Assembly (NCBI RefSeq): GCF_006716085.1 | Contig: NZ_VFON01000001.1 | Location: 1,240,001 to 1,304,000 of the forward strand | Source of the DNA: Leucobacter komagatae | Lineage (GTDB): Bacteria > Actinomycetota > Actinomycetes > Actinomycetales > Microbacteriaceae | DNA length: 64,000 bases | Direction: 5' to 3' | In this document: positions 36,359-44,253 of the stretch, piece by piece | Layout of the letters: each line of letters opens with the position of its first letter | Numbering within the stretch: position 1 is the first letter of the stretch | Made by a program: the position numbers and the translations under genes | Notes under the pieces: model-generated | What the model was told of the DNA's origin: nothing | The model's database searches: none | The model's input: only the letters and a program-made list of their open reading frames with translations

Positions 36359-37879
36359 ATGACTGCCGCTCAGCGCCCGAAGGCGACGCTCCGCACGCTC
36401 GACGAGATCAAGAAGTACCTCGCAGAGTCCCCGCAACCCGTGTTCTACCTCAGCCGCAGCGCGACGAACCTCCTCGGGGTTGACCGCGCTGTCAACGGAT
36501 TCCGCTACATCACGCTCAGCGACAGCTGGGACGGCGCGAACCCGCGCTGCTTCTCCCCGAGCAACGTTCCGAAGCTCGAGCCGCGCGGCAACATCAATGT
36601 CGTCAACTGGCTACTGCAGAACGACCAGGTGCAGGCGCACATCCGCAAGCACACTCCGGCCGGCTACACCCCGCAAATCGCGATCGCGATGTTCGACGAG
36701 GAGTCGGAGCGGCTCTGCGCCGAGCTCGGGTACGAGCTCATCATGCCGTCGATCAAGCTGCGGAAGCATCTTGATTCGAAGATCGTCACCACGGAGCTCG
36801 GCAACGAGGCAGAGACTTTCAGCGTGCCGAACATGCTCACCACGATTTCGGGCTGGGATGATTTGCGCGCGCAGGCCGAGCAGCACAACCTCGGCGACAA
36901 CCTCGTCATCCAGCTGCCGTACGGTGACTCTGGCCGCACGACCTACTTTGTCTCGTCGCGAGCCGACTTTGACCGAATCGCTGGCGAGATCGCAGGCGCT
37001 GGCGCGTCTGCGCCGACGATCAAGGTCATGCGCTACATCAACCACCAGCCGCTCGCGACGGAGGCCGTCATTACGAGCGCTGGAACGGTCGTGGGCCCCG
37101 TGCTCCGCGAGATCACCGGCCACCCCGAACTCACCCGGTACAAGGGCGGCTGGGCGGGCAGCGAGATGTACCCGTCGCTCGTGAGCGCTGAGACGCGAGC
37201 CCGTGTCTCGGACGTCGTGCAGCGCTTCTGCGACAGGCTCGCGCAAGAGGGCTACCGCGGCATCCTCGAGGTGAGCACGCTGCTCGACACCGACACCGGC
37301 GAGGTCTACCTCGGCGAGCTCAACCCGCGCATCAGCGGCTCGTCGTCGCACTCAAACCTGCAGGGCCTGTCGACGGCACCGGGGTCGACGGAGACGCACC
37401 CCGCACTGCCGCTCTTCGCATTCCACGTGCTGGAGTACTCGGGCACTGACTTCACGCTCGACCTCGAGACGATCCACGCCGAGAGCGCGGCCGCCGTCGC
37501 GGGGCAGACGTGGAGCACGCTCGTCATCCAGCACCAGCGCGACCAGACGGAGCGCACCGCCGTCGCACCCCGCACGGGCCGGTACCGGGTTGGCGCCGGC
37601 GGCTCGCTCGAGTTCATCTCGCCCGACATCGACTGGCAGGAGATCTCCGAGCCTGACGAGGCGTTCTGGTTCCGCAGCAGCGGTCCCGGGGAGATCGTCT
37701 CGACCGGCGTCGACGTCGGCATGCTCATCACCCGCCGCCGTTCGCAGGAGGAGCACTACGCGCTCACTGAAGGCACGAAGCAGCTCATTCCCTCGATCCT
37801 CGGCAAGTACGAGGGGAAGCGGATCCCGACGATCCAGCGCTACTGGCGCGCGGGGCTTCGCCGTTTGCGCGGCGAGTAG
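36359..37879 (+). CDS. ATP-grasp ligase of unknown substrate (biotin-carboxylase-like)
   Basis: The product has 506 residues. The central part fits the ATP-grasp fold: an ATP-binding lysine region (PSIKLRKHLDSKIVTTELG), the QLPYGDSGRTTYFV glycine loop and the metal-binding strand YLGELNPRISGSSSHSN, where Glu and Asn bind Mg-ATP and the Arg is catalytic in relatives. The first 120 residues contain GFRYITLSDSWDG and match no domain I know. The C terminus (about 380-506) is an additional beta-rich domain. It likely joins a carboxylate to an amine or similar nucleophile, and the substrate is unknown. It is a single gene ended by a strong hairpin. Confidence 0.7.
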   Translation: MTAAQRPKATLRTLDEIKKYLAESPQPVFYLSRSATNLLGVDRAVNGFRYITLSDSWDGANPRCFSPSNVPKLEPRGNINVVNWLLQNDQVQAHIRKHTPAGYTPQIAIAMFDEESERLCAELGYELIMPSIKLRKHLDSKIVTTELGNEAETFSVPNMLTTISGWDDLRAQAEQHNLGDNLVIQLPYGDSGRTTYFVSSRADFDRIAGEIAGAGASAPTIKVMRYINHQPLATEAVITSAGTVVGPVLREITGHPELTRYKGGWAGSEMYPSLVSAETRARVSDVVQRFCDRLAQEGYRGILEVSTLLDTDTGEVYLGELNPRISGSSSHSNLQGLSTAPGSTETHPALPLFAFHVLEYSGTDFTLDLETIHAESAAAVAGQTWSTLVIQHQRDQTERTAVAPRTGRYRVGAGGSLEFISPDIDWQEISEPDEAFWFRSSGPGEIVSTGVDVGMLITRRRSQEEHYALTEGTKQLIPSILGKYEGKRIPTIQRYWRAGLRRLRGE

Positions 37880-37901
37880 CACGCGAGCGACGCAGCGCGC
37901 A

Positions 37902-37945
37902 CGTCGGCGCCGCGACCTTCCCACGGGGCGGTCGCGGCGCCGACG
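37902..37945. terminator. Bidirectional hairpin terminator
   Basis: A perfect 16-bp stem (37902-37917 with 37930-37945) and 12-nt loop lie between the convergent ATP-grasp and M16 peptidase genes. Confidence 0.85.
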
Positions 37946-37949
37946 CCGT

Positions 37950-39308
37950 TTAGCGGGTCATCTTCCCGGTGTCACCGACTGCGACGACCGTGAGTGGGGT
38001 GTTCGCGAAGTAGGTCGCAACGGCCTTGATCTCGTCGGCCGTCACCGCCTCGAAGCGTTCGAGGGAGGTGTCGAGGTCGTAGAGTTCACCGGCTCCGAGC
38101 TCCGCACGCGCGAGGCGGCCCATGCGGGTCTCGGTGTCTTCGAGGGCGAGGGCCGACGACCCTGCGATCTGCCCGAGCGACCGCTCGAACTCTTCATCGG
38201 TGATGCCGTCTGCCGCGATCTTGGCGAGCTCTTGCTTGCTCAGTTCGATGACCTGCGCCGTCTTCTCGGGGGCGCTGCCAGCGAAAATACCGAAGAGGCC
38301 CGCGTCAGAGTAGCTGGCCCCGAACGAGTACGTCGTGTAGGCGAGCCCGCGCTTCTCGCGGATTTCTTGGAAGAGCCGGCTCGACATCCCCCCTCCGAGT
38401 ACCGAGTTCATCATGCCGAAGGCGAATCTGCGCGGGTCGCCCGCAACGAAGCCGGGTGCACCGAGCAGCAGGTTGATCTGCTCGCTCGGCCGCTCGACCG
38501 TCACGAACCCCTCCCCGGCTTCGCGCGTGTCGACGGGCTCCAGGTTGCCGCGCTCACGGCGCTCGGGAACTCCGGCACGGTCGGTGTGCCAGCGCTCCTC
38601 GTGCGACGCGTTGAGCGCGGCGAGCACCATCTCGACGAGCCTGTCGTGATCGACGGCGCCCGCCGCGGTGACGACGAGCGTCGAGGGATCGTACCGGTCG
38701 CGGTAGTGCCTGTCGACGTCATCGCGGTTCGCTGCGCGGATCGTGTCAGGGTTGCCGCCGATCGGCCGCCCGAGCGGGTGGTCTTTCAGCACCTCCTCGA
38801 AGAAGCGCTCGCTCGCGACGTCGCCGAGGTCGTCCGCGGCCATCGCGAGTTCCTCGAGAATCACGCCGCGCTCCATCTCGAACTCCTCGGCGTCGAGCAG
38901 CGAGTTCGTCACCATGTCGGCGAGTGAGCCCACTGCGTGCTCGAAGTCAGCGTCGCGCACCTTCGCGTAGTAGCAGGTGTATTCCTTCGCGGTGAGCGCG
39001 TTATGTTCGGCGCCGATTCGATCGAAGCTTGTCGCTATCTCGTAGGCGTCCTGGCTTGGGGTGCCCTTGAACAAGAGGTGCTCGAGGAAGTGCGTTGACC
39101 CGAGGCTGCCCGGCGCATCGCTGCGCTCCGACTGCTCGTCGCGCGAGCCGACGCCGACCCAAAAACCGACGGTCGCAGACCGCGCGGCCGGCATGTGCTC
39201 CGTGAGGATGCGCAGGCCACTCGGGTGGACGGTGCGGCGGATCGTGCCACCCCCAAGCTCAACGGAGAGTTCGGGGAGGTCGAGGGGAAACAGGATGGGT
39301 TCGCGCAT
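37950..39308 (-). CDS. M16-family zinc peptidase (PepR-like processing protease)
   Basis: The 452-residue protein has the inverted zinc motif HFLEH (in STHFLEHLLFKGTPS) and the downstream Glu in EEFEMERGVILEEL. A second, inactive M16 half follows (LLLGAPGFVAGDPRRFA, VLGGGMSSRLFQEIREKRGLAY). Homologues follow pnp in mycobacteria and other actinobacteria; their natural substrates are unclear. The ATG at 39308 lies six bases after TAGTCT; the GGAGGG between them abuts the ATG and is too close to serve as a ribosome-binding site. Confidence 0.93.
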   Translation of the reverse strand: MREPILFPLDLPELSVELGGGTIRRTVHPSGLRILTEHMPAARSATVGFWVGVGSRDEQSERSDAPGSLGSTHFLEHLLFKGTPSQDAYEIATSFDRIGAEHNALTAKEYTCYYAKVRDADFEHAVGSLADMVTNSLLDAEEFEMERGVILEELAMAADDLGDVASERFFEEVLKDHPLGRPIGGNPDTIRAANRDDVDRHYRDRYDPSTLVVTAAGAVDHDRLVEMVLAALNASHEERWHTDRAGVPERRERGNLEPVDTREAGEGFVTVERPSEQINLLLGAPGFVAGDPRRFAFGMMNSVLGGGMSSRLFQEIREKRGLAYTTYSFGASYSDAGLFGIFAGSAPEKTAQVIELSKQELAKIAADGITDEEFERSLGQIAGSSALALEDTETRMGRLARAELGAGELYDLDTSLERFEAVTADEIKAVATYFANTPLTVVAVGDTGKMTR

Positions 39309-39314
39309 CCCTCC

Positions 39315-39320
39315 AGACTA
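39315..39320 (-). promoter_or_regulatory. Probable -10 (TAGTCT) of leaderless M16 peptidase promoter
   Basis: TAGTCT ends 6 nt before the ATG at 39308 on the minus strand. Confidence 0.5.
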
Positions 39321-39353
39321 GCCCGCCTCGGCGGGGAAAGAGGCCGGAGCGCC

Positions 39354-39839
39354 CTAGGCGGTCTCGCCGAGGCCAGCGGAGCCCGCGGCGGCGTCGACGT
39401 CCCCGGCGCGCTTCGCAGCATCAACGAGCTTGAGCATCGACTGGTGGATGTTCGTGAGCTCCTCGATGCTCATCCCGAGCCGACGCGCCATCTCCCCAGG
39501 CACGGCCATCGCCCGCTCGCGGAGCGCCTCGCCTTCGGCGGTAAGGGTGATCTCGAGCTTCCGCTCGTCACTCGCGCTGCGCACCCGCGCGACGAGCCCC
39601 TCGCGCTCAAGCCGCTTCACGAGCGGCGAGAGCGTCGAGGGCTCCTGGCTGAGCAGGTGCGCCAGCCCGTTCAGCGAGAGCTGCTTGTGCTCCCACAGCG
39701 CGAGCATGACGAGGTACTGCGGGTGCGTGATTCCGAGCGGGTCAAGAACGGGCTTGTAGGCGCCAATCACACTTCGCGACGCGACAGAGAGCGCGAAGCA
39801 TACTTGGCGCTCGAGCAGTAGCGGATCCACGTCATTCAT
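39354..39839 (-). CDS. MarR-family transcriptional regulator
   Basis: The protein has 161 residues. The winged HTH contains ITHPQYLVMLALWEHKQLS, LLSQEPSTLSPLVKRLEREGLV and the wing SASDERKLEITLT. The N-terminal LLLERQVCFALSVASRSV resembles OhrR-type peroxide sensors, with a cysteine at the position equivalent to the reactive Cys15; that assignment is inference. The ATG at 39839 (MNDVDPLL) is chosen over upstream Met codons on homology and has GACAAT six bases before it. It is divergent from a small membrane-protein gene, not an ohr gene. Confidence 0.85.
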   Translation of the reverse strand: MNDVDPLLLERQVCFALSVASRSVIGAYKPVLDPLGITHPQYLVMLALWEHKQLSLNGLAHLLSQEPSTLSPLVKRLEREGLVARVRSASDERKLEITLTAEGEALRERAMAVPGEMARRLGMSIEELTNIHQSMLKLVDAAKRAGDVDAAAGSAGLGETA

Positions 39840-39872
39840 GCTCTTATTGTCGCGCATTTCGGCCGACTCGCC

Positions 39873-39903
39873 TATACTTATTTCGCACAGCATTCGTTTG
39901 TGC
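39873..39903. promoter_or_regulatory. Promoter with MarR-type dyad upstream of the small membrane gene
   Basis: A plus-strand -10 TATACT (39873-39878) is followed by GCACA-N9-TGTGC (39885-39889 and 39899-39903) at the expected transcription start. A repressor there would block the membrane-protein gene. The adjacent divergent MarR protein is the obvious candidate. Confidence 0.55.
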
Positions 39904-39926
39904 CCAAACTATTAGTGAGGTAAGTT

Positions 39927-40181
39927 ATGTCGCTCGGCGAATCTGCCCCCGAGAAGCCCGCACCCGAGTCCCTGTTCGAGCCGAGTGCGACTCCGCGCAT
40001 GCCCGCGTCAGACGTGGCGCTCATCATCCTGGCGATGGTCCTCGTCTTTGGCGGCTTCTATGTCATGGGCCTCGCGTTCAGCATCCACGAGTGGGCGATC
40101 TGGCTGTTCGGCGGCGGAATCGTCGTCGACGCGATCGGATTCTGGATCGCGTTCGGTCTGATCCCGAACCGAAACAAGTAG
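39927..40181 (+). CDS. Small two-helix membrane protein
   Basis: The product has 84 residues. A Pro/Glu-rich N terminus is followed by two transmembrane helices (ALIILAMVLVFGGFYVMGLAF and WLFGGGIVVDAIGFWIAFGLI) and a short basic end. GAGG precedes the ATG. It is controlled together with the divergent marR. The function is unknown. Confidence 0.75.
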   Translation: MSLGESAPEKPAPESLFEPSATPRMPASDVALIILAMVLVFGGFYVMGLAFSIHEWAIWLFGGGIVVDAIGFWIAFGLIPNRNK

Positions 40182-40211
40182 GCCGCCCCTCCCGCGCGAA
40201 TCCCCCGCAAC

Positions 40212-40257
40212 GACGAAGCGCCCGCCGCCCCCTTCCGGGAGCGACGGGCGCTTCGTC
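40212..40257. terminator. Bidirectional hairpin terminator
   Basis: A perfect 13-bp stem (40212-40224 with 40245-40257) lies between the small membrane gene and the convergent pnp stop. Confidence 0.85.
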
Positions 40258-40269
40258 CATTCTCGAGGG

Positions 40270-42531
40270 TTACTCGGCGTCAGCCTCAGCGGCGGCCTCG
40301 GCCGGAGCCTCGGCTGCTGCCTCCTCGATGACGGGCTCGAGCGAGAGCTTGCCGCGATCGTCAACCTTCGTGATCTTCACGAGGATCTTCTGGCCGACCG
40401 AGAGCACCTCGTCAACCGACTCGATGCGCTTCCCGCCGACGAGCTTGCGCACCTCGGAGATGTGCAGCAGGCCATCCTTGCCCGGGAGCAGCGAGACGAA
40501 CGCGCCGAATGCGGCGTTCTTCACGACGGTACCGAGGTACTGCTCGCCAACCTCAGGGTTCTGCGGGTTCGCGATCGCGTTAACCTGCAGACGGGCAGCC
40601 TCGGCCGACGGGCCATCGACGGCGCCGATGTAGACGGTGCCGTCGTCATCGATCGAGATGTCAGCGCCGGTCTCGTCCTGGATACCGTTGATCGTCTTGC
40701 CCTTGGGCCCGATGAGCTCACCGATCTTGTCGACCGGGATCTGCACGCTGATGACGCGGGGCGCGGTGGGCGCCATCTCGTCGGGAGCGTCGATCGCCTG
40801 ATCCATGACGTCGAGGATCGCGGTGCGGGCCTCCTTCGCCTGCGCGAGCGCGCCGACGAGCACGTCCGACGGAATGCCGTCGAGTTTGGTGTCGAGCTGC
40901 AGCGCGGTGATGAACTCCGAGGTACCTGCGACCTTGAAGTCCATATCGCCGAGCGCGTCCTCAGCACCGAGAATATCGGTGAGGGTCGCGTACTGCGTCT
41001 CGCCATTCACGGTGTCGGACACAAGGCCCATCGCGATGCCCGCAACAGCGGCGCGCAGCGGCACGCCAGCGTTGAGGAGCGACAGCGTCGATGCGCAGAC
41101 CGAGCCCATCGAGGTCGAACCGTTCGAGCTCAGAGCCTCGGAGACCTGGCGGATCGCGTACGGGAACTCGTCGCGTGCGGGAAGCACGGGAACGAGCGCG
41201 CGCTCGGCAAGGAAGCCGTGACCAATCTCGCGGCGCTTCGGGCTGCCGACACGGCCGGTCTCACCGGTCGAGTACGGCGGGAAGTTGTAGTGGTGCATGT
41301 AGCGCTTCGACGTGATGGGCGACAGCGAGTCGATCTGCTGCTCCATCTTGAGCATGTTCAGCGTGGTGACGCCCATGATCTGGGTCTCGCCGCGCTGGAA
41401 GATCGCCGAGCCGTGCACGCGCGGGATGACCTGCACCTCTGCGTCGAGCGCGCGGATGTCGCGAAGCCCACGGCCGTCGATGCGGGCACCCTCGGTGAGG
41501 ATACGGCCGCGAACAACCTTCTTCGTGACCGACTTGTAGGCAGCCGATACCTGGCCGTCTGCCTCGGCGGGGAGCTCCCCTGCCTCAACCTTGGCCGCGA
41601 TCTGCTCCTTGACGCGCGCCTTCAGCGCGTCGTCGGCGTCCTGACGCTCCTGCTTGTCAGCGATCTGGTAGATGCCAGCGAGCTCGGTCTCGGCGAGTGC
41701 CTCAACCGCTGCGTAGACCTCATCGGTGTAGGGCAGGAAGACCGGGTACTCCTGGACTTCCTTCGCTGACTGCGCGGCGAGCTGCTCCTGCGCCTTGACG
41801 AGCTGGGTGAGGAACGGCTTCGCCGCCTCGAGACCCTGCGCGACAACTGCCTCGTCGGGGCGGGTCGCGCCGCCCTTGATGAGGTTCCACGAATCCTCGG
41901 TGGCTTCAGCCTCGACCATCATGATCGCGACGTCTTCGGTGCCGTCAGCCTTGGTGACGACGCGGCCAGCAACCATGAGGTCGAAGACCGCGTCCTTCAG
42001 CTGCTCAACGTTCGGGAACGCGACCCACTGGTCGCCGATGAGCGCGAGGCGAACGCCCGCGATCGGGCCCGAGAACGGCAGACCCGAGATCTGGGTCGAC
42101 ATCGACGCCGCGTTGATCGCGAGCGCGTCGTAGAACTCACCCGGCGCGATCGAGAGCACGGTCACGACGATCTGCACCTCGTTGCGGAGGCCGTCGACGA
42201 ACGACGGGCGCAGCGGGCGGTCGATGAGACGGCAGACGAGGATCGCTTCGGTCGAGGGGCGGCCCTCGCGGCGGAAGAACGAGCCGGGGATCTTGCCGGC
42301 AGCGTACGAGCGCTCCTCGACATCCACGGTGAGCGGGAAGAAGTCGAAGTGATCCTTCGGCTGCTTCGAGGCGCTCGTCGCCGAGAGGAGCATGGTCTCC
42401 TCGTCGAGGTACGCGGCGACCGCGCCCTGCGCCTGCTGCGCGAGGCGGCCGGCCTCGAAGCGGATCGTGCGCTTGCCGAACTTGCCGTTGTCGAGAACGG
42501 CCTCGGCGAACTTGATTTCAGGACCCTCCAC
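40270..42531 (-). CDS. pnp: Polyribonucleotide nucleotidyltransferase (PNPase)
   Basis: PNPase degrades RNA 3'-5' with phosphate and can also add tails. The 753-residue protein has two RNase PH-like cores ([20 protein letters not shown] and the second from [16 protein letters not shown]), a KH domain ([20 protein letters not shown]) and a C-terminal S1 domain ([20 protein letters not shown]). AAGGAG precedes the GTG at 42531 by about five bases, giving [12 protein letters not shown]; the GTG two codons upstream is too close to that site. A stem-loop lies in the leader. Confidence 0.96.
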   Translation of the reverse strand: MEGPEIKFAEAVLDNGKFGKRTIRFEAGRLAQQAQGAVAAYLDEETMLLSATSASKQPKDHFDFFPLTVDVEERSYAAGKIPGSFFRREGRPSTEAILVCRLIDRPLRPSFVDGLRNEVQIVVTVLSIAPGEFYDALAINAASMSTQISGLPFSGPIAGVRLALIGDQWVAFPNVEQLKDAVFDLMVAGRVVTKADGTEDVAIMMVEAEATEDSWNLIKGGATRPDEAVVAQGLEAAKPFLTQLVKAQEQLAAQSAKEVQEYPVFLPYTDEVYAAVEALAETELAGIYQIADKQERQDADDALKARVKEQIAAKVEAGELPAEADGQVSAAYKSVTKKVVRGRILTEGARIDGRGLRDIRALDAEVQVIPRVHGSAIFQRGETQIMGVTTLNMLKMEQQIDSLSPITSKRYMHHYNFPPYSTGETGRVGSPKRREIGHGFLAERALVPVLPARDEFPYAIRQVSEALSSNGSTSMGSVCASTLSLLNAGVPLRAAVAGIAMGLVSDTVNGETQYATLTDILGAEDALGDMDFKVAGTSEFITALQLDTKLDGIPSDVLVGALAQAKEARTAILDVMDQAIDAPDEMAPTAPRVISVQIPVDKIGELIGPKGKTINGIQDETGADISIDDDGTVYIGAVDGPSAEAARLQVNAIANPQNPEVGEQYLGTVVKNAAFGAFVSLLPGKDGLLHISEVRKLVGGKRIESVDEVLSVGQKILVKITKVDDRGKLSLEPVIEEAAAEAPAEAAAEADAE

Positions 42532-42566
42532 GGGCACTCCTTACATACGTGAGCGCGCGGGGGCAG

Positions 42567-42604
42567 TCCGAAAGCGCTGGCGCGCTGTGGCGGTGCGTTT
42601 CGGA
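42567..42604 (-). other. Potential stem-loop in the pnp leader
   Basis: TCCGAAA-GCGC at 42567-42577 pairs with GCG-TTTCGGA at 42595-42604, with one bulge. In enterobacteria a leader stem-loop mediates PNPase autoregulation; a similar role here is only a possibility. The interval 42538-42777 holds nothing else I recognise except a -10-like TATCCT at 42725-42720 (minus). Confidence 0.4.
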
Positions 42605-42765
42605 GCTGATGTTCAGTAGATGACCGCCCTGGCACTCACCAGAGAGATCCACCACCGAAGACCAGCCCACCCACCGACGGGCTCAATTCAACATTGATGC
42701 GGGTGATACCCGCTAGGCCAGGATAGCATCGGGGCCCTCAGAACGGGCGGTGGATCCCTCGCCGA

Positions 42766-42771
42766 TACACT
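42766..42771 (+). promoter_or_regulatory. Probable -10 (TACACT) of leaderless promoter
   Basis: TACACT ends 6 nt before the ATG at 42778. Confidence 0.5.
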
Positions 42772-42777
42772 CGCCGT

Positions 42778-43113
42778 ATGCCACGATCGCGAACCCGACT
42801 CCGAGCGCTTGCACTCCCCCTGTGCGTCGCGGCCCCGCTCGGCGTCGTTGTGGTACTCAACTCGCTCATCCGCCCTCGGATGGCAGAGGCTCTCGGTGGC
42901 ACCCGCGTCTCGCATTTCACGAACTACCGAAGCGCTGACGGCTGGTGGGGGTTCACCGAGCCTGTTCGCACCTCACACCCGGTTGCGACCCAGTTTCTCG
43001 GTTTCTCCGACGGCTCGATCGCGATGAGCGGGATCGCGGTGGCGGTGCTCGCCTGTGCTGCGCTACTCGTGAGCGACAGGATGCGCCAGCCCAGGGCGCG
43101 CAAGCGGGGCTAG
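42778..43113 (+). CDS. Small membrane protein of unknown function
   Basis: The product has 111 residues. Transmembrane helices at about 10-30 and 80-98 flank an extracytoplasmic loop rich in aromatic residues, including HFTNYRSADGWWGFTEPVR. The end is basic (RMRQPRARKRG). The IS481 element inserted exactly at its stop codon: the TAG at 43111-43113 is part of the CTAGA target, so the protein is intact. I do not recognise the family. Confidence 0.7.
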   Translation: MPRSRTRLRALALPLCVAAPLGVVVVLNSLIRPRMAEALGGTRVSHFTNYRSADGWWGFTEPVRTSHPVATQFLGFSDGSIAMSGIAVAVLACAALLVSDRMRQPRARKRG

Positions 43114-43114
43114 A
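43110..43114. repeat. Target-site duplication CTAGA, left copy
   Basis: CTAGA adjoins the left end of the IS481 element and recurs at the right end. IS481 elements are known to target NCTAGN. Confidence 0.7.
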
Positions 43115-44209
43115 TGTAGTGTCCAGGGTCGTTGTTTGATCTGGACTCCGTGACAGAGACGAGAACCTCCGGGCAGAGTGGAGCTGCTACCACTACAGCT
43201 CTACACCGGAGGTTCTCGTGTCCCACGCTAACGCAGCCCTGACCCCACGCCAACGACTCCGCATCGCCCGCCTCATCATCAATGAAGGATGGACAGTCGC
43301 GCACGCCGCTGACTATTTCCACGTCGCCTGGCCGACCGCTCAGAAATGGGCTCGCCGCTACGCCGAGCATGGGATCGCCGGCATGACCGACCGATCCTCT
43401 CGCCCGCACGCCCACCCGAACCAGACCCCGCGCCCGATCGTGCGGAAGATCAAGCACCTGCGGATCACGCGCCGACTCGGCCCGGTCGAGATCGGCGGTC
43501 TCCTGCAGCTTCCACCCTCCACGGTTCACGCAGTCTTGGTGCGGGAACGGTTGAACCGGCTCTCCCACATCGACCGGAAGACCGGGGAACCAGCCCGCAG
43601 GTACGAACACCCGCATCCGGGTTCCCTGATCCATGTCGATGTGAAGAAGCTCGGCAACATTCCTGACGGAGGAGGCTGGCGCACGGTCGGACGAGTCCAG
43701 GGTGGGAAGAACCGGGCTGCGACTCCCGGGAAGGAACGGAGCCGTAGGCGTGACGTGCTGATGCGGCACGCCTACGTGCACACCGTGATCGATGACCACT
43801 CCCGAGTCGCGTATGCCGAGATCCACGATGACGAGCGGGCCGAGACCGCGATCGGAGTACTCCAGCGGGCCGTGTCCTGGTTCCAAGATCGCGGGGTGCG
43901 GGTCGAGCGGGTGCTCTCCGACAACGGATCCGCGTACCGCTCTCACGCCTGGCATGATGCCTGCAGCGGCTTGGGAATCACACCGAAGTGGACACGCCCG
44001 TACCGGCCGCAGACCAACGGGAAAATCGAGCGGTTCCATCGCACCCTCGCGGACGGGTGGGCGTACAGTCGGCACTACTCTTCAGAGCAGGCGAGACGGA
44101 AAGCGCTCCCCGCGTGGCTGCACTACTACAATCAGCACAGGCCCCACTCGGCCATCGGGCAGCTCCCGCCAGTCACACGACTATCGAGCAACCTCCCCGG
44201 GCAGTACAC
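43115..44209 (+). mobile_element. IS481-family insertion sequence
   Basis: The element is about 1.1 kb and carries one transposase gene. Imperfect terminal inverted repeats of about 26-30 bp match: the left end starts TGTAGTGTCCAGGGTCGTTG and the reverse complement of the right end (from 44208) reads TGTACTGCCCGGGGAGGTTG. CTAGA flanks both sides. It lies between a small membrane gene and an LAETG surface-protein gene. The open frame and complete ends suggest an intact, possibly active copy. The exact right boundary is uncertain by one base. Confidence 0.88.
43161..43217 (+). promoter_or_regulatory. Hairpin that hides the transposase ribosome-binding site
   Basis: GAGAACCTCCGG (43161-43172) and CCGGAGGTTCTC (43206-43217) are perfect inverted arms. 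The right arm contains the GGAGG (43208-43212) and ends at the GTG start. Transcripts entering from outside would fold and hide the site, limiting read-through expression of transposase. Confidence 0.7.
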
Positions 44210-44213
44210 CTAG
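43218..44213 (+). CDS. IS481-family transposase
   Basis: The 331-residue DDE transposase has an N-terminal HTH region (RQRLRIARLIINEGWTVAHA, then AWPTAQKWARRYAEHG) and the rve-type catalytic core. The first Asp is in SLIHVDVKKLG, the second in RVLSDNGSAYRSHAW and the Glu in TNGKIERFHRTL. The C terminus YNQHRPHSAIGQLPPVTRL is typical. It starts with GTG after GGAGG. Its TAG stop (44211-44213) is not part of the element but comes from the right copy of the CTAGA target. Confidence 0.95.
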   Translation: MSHANAALTPRQRLRIARLIINEGWTVAHAADYFHVAWPTAQKWARRYAEHGIAGMTDRSSRPHAHPNQTPRPIVRKIKHLRITRRLGPVEIGGLLQLPPSTVHAVLVRERLNRLSHIDRKTGEPARRYEHPHPGSLIHVDVKKLGNIPDGGGWRTVGRVQGGKNRAATPGKERSRRRDVLMRHAYVHTVIDDHSRVAYAEIHDDERAETAIGVLQRAVSWFQDRGVRVERVLSDNGSAYRSHAWHDACSGLGITPKWTRPYRPQTNGKIERFHRTLADGWAYSRHYSSEQARRKALPAWLHYYNQHRPHSAIGQLPPVTRLSSNLPGQYT

Positions 44214-44214
44214 A
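44210..44214. repeat. Target-site duplication CTAGA, right copy
   Basis: This is the second CTAGA, directly after the right inverted repeat. It supplies the transposase stop codon. Confidence 0.7.
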
Positions 44215-44253
44215 CCGGCAGTATGCGGCCCAGCCCCGCGTGCCAGACCAAAC

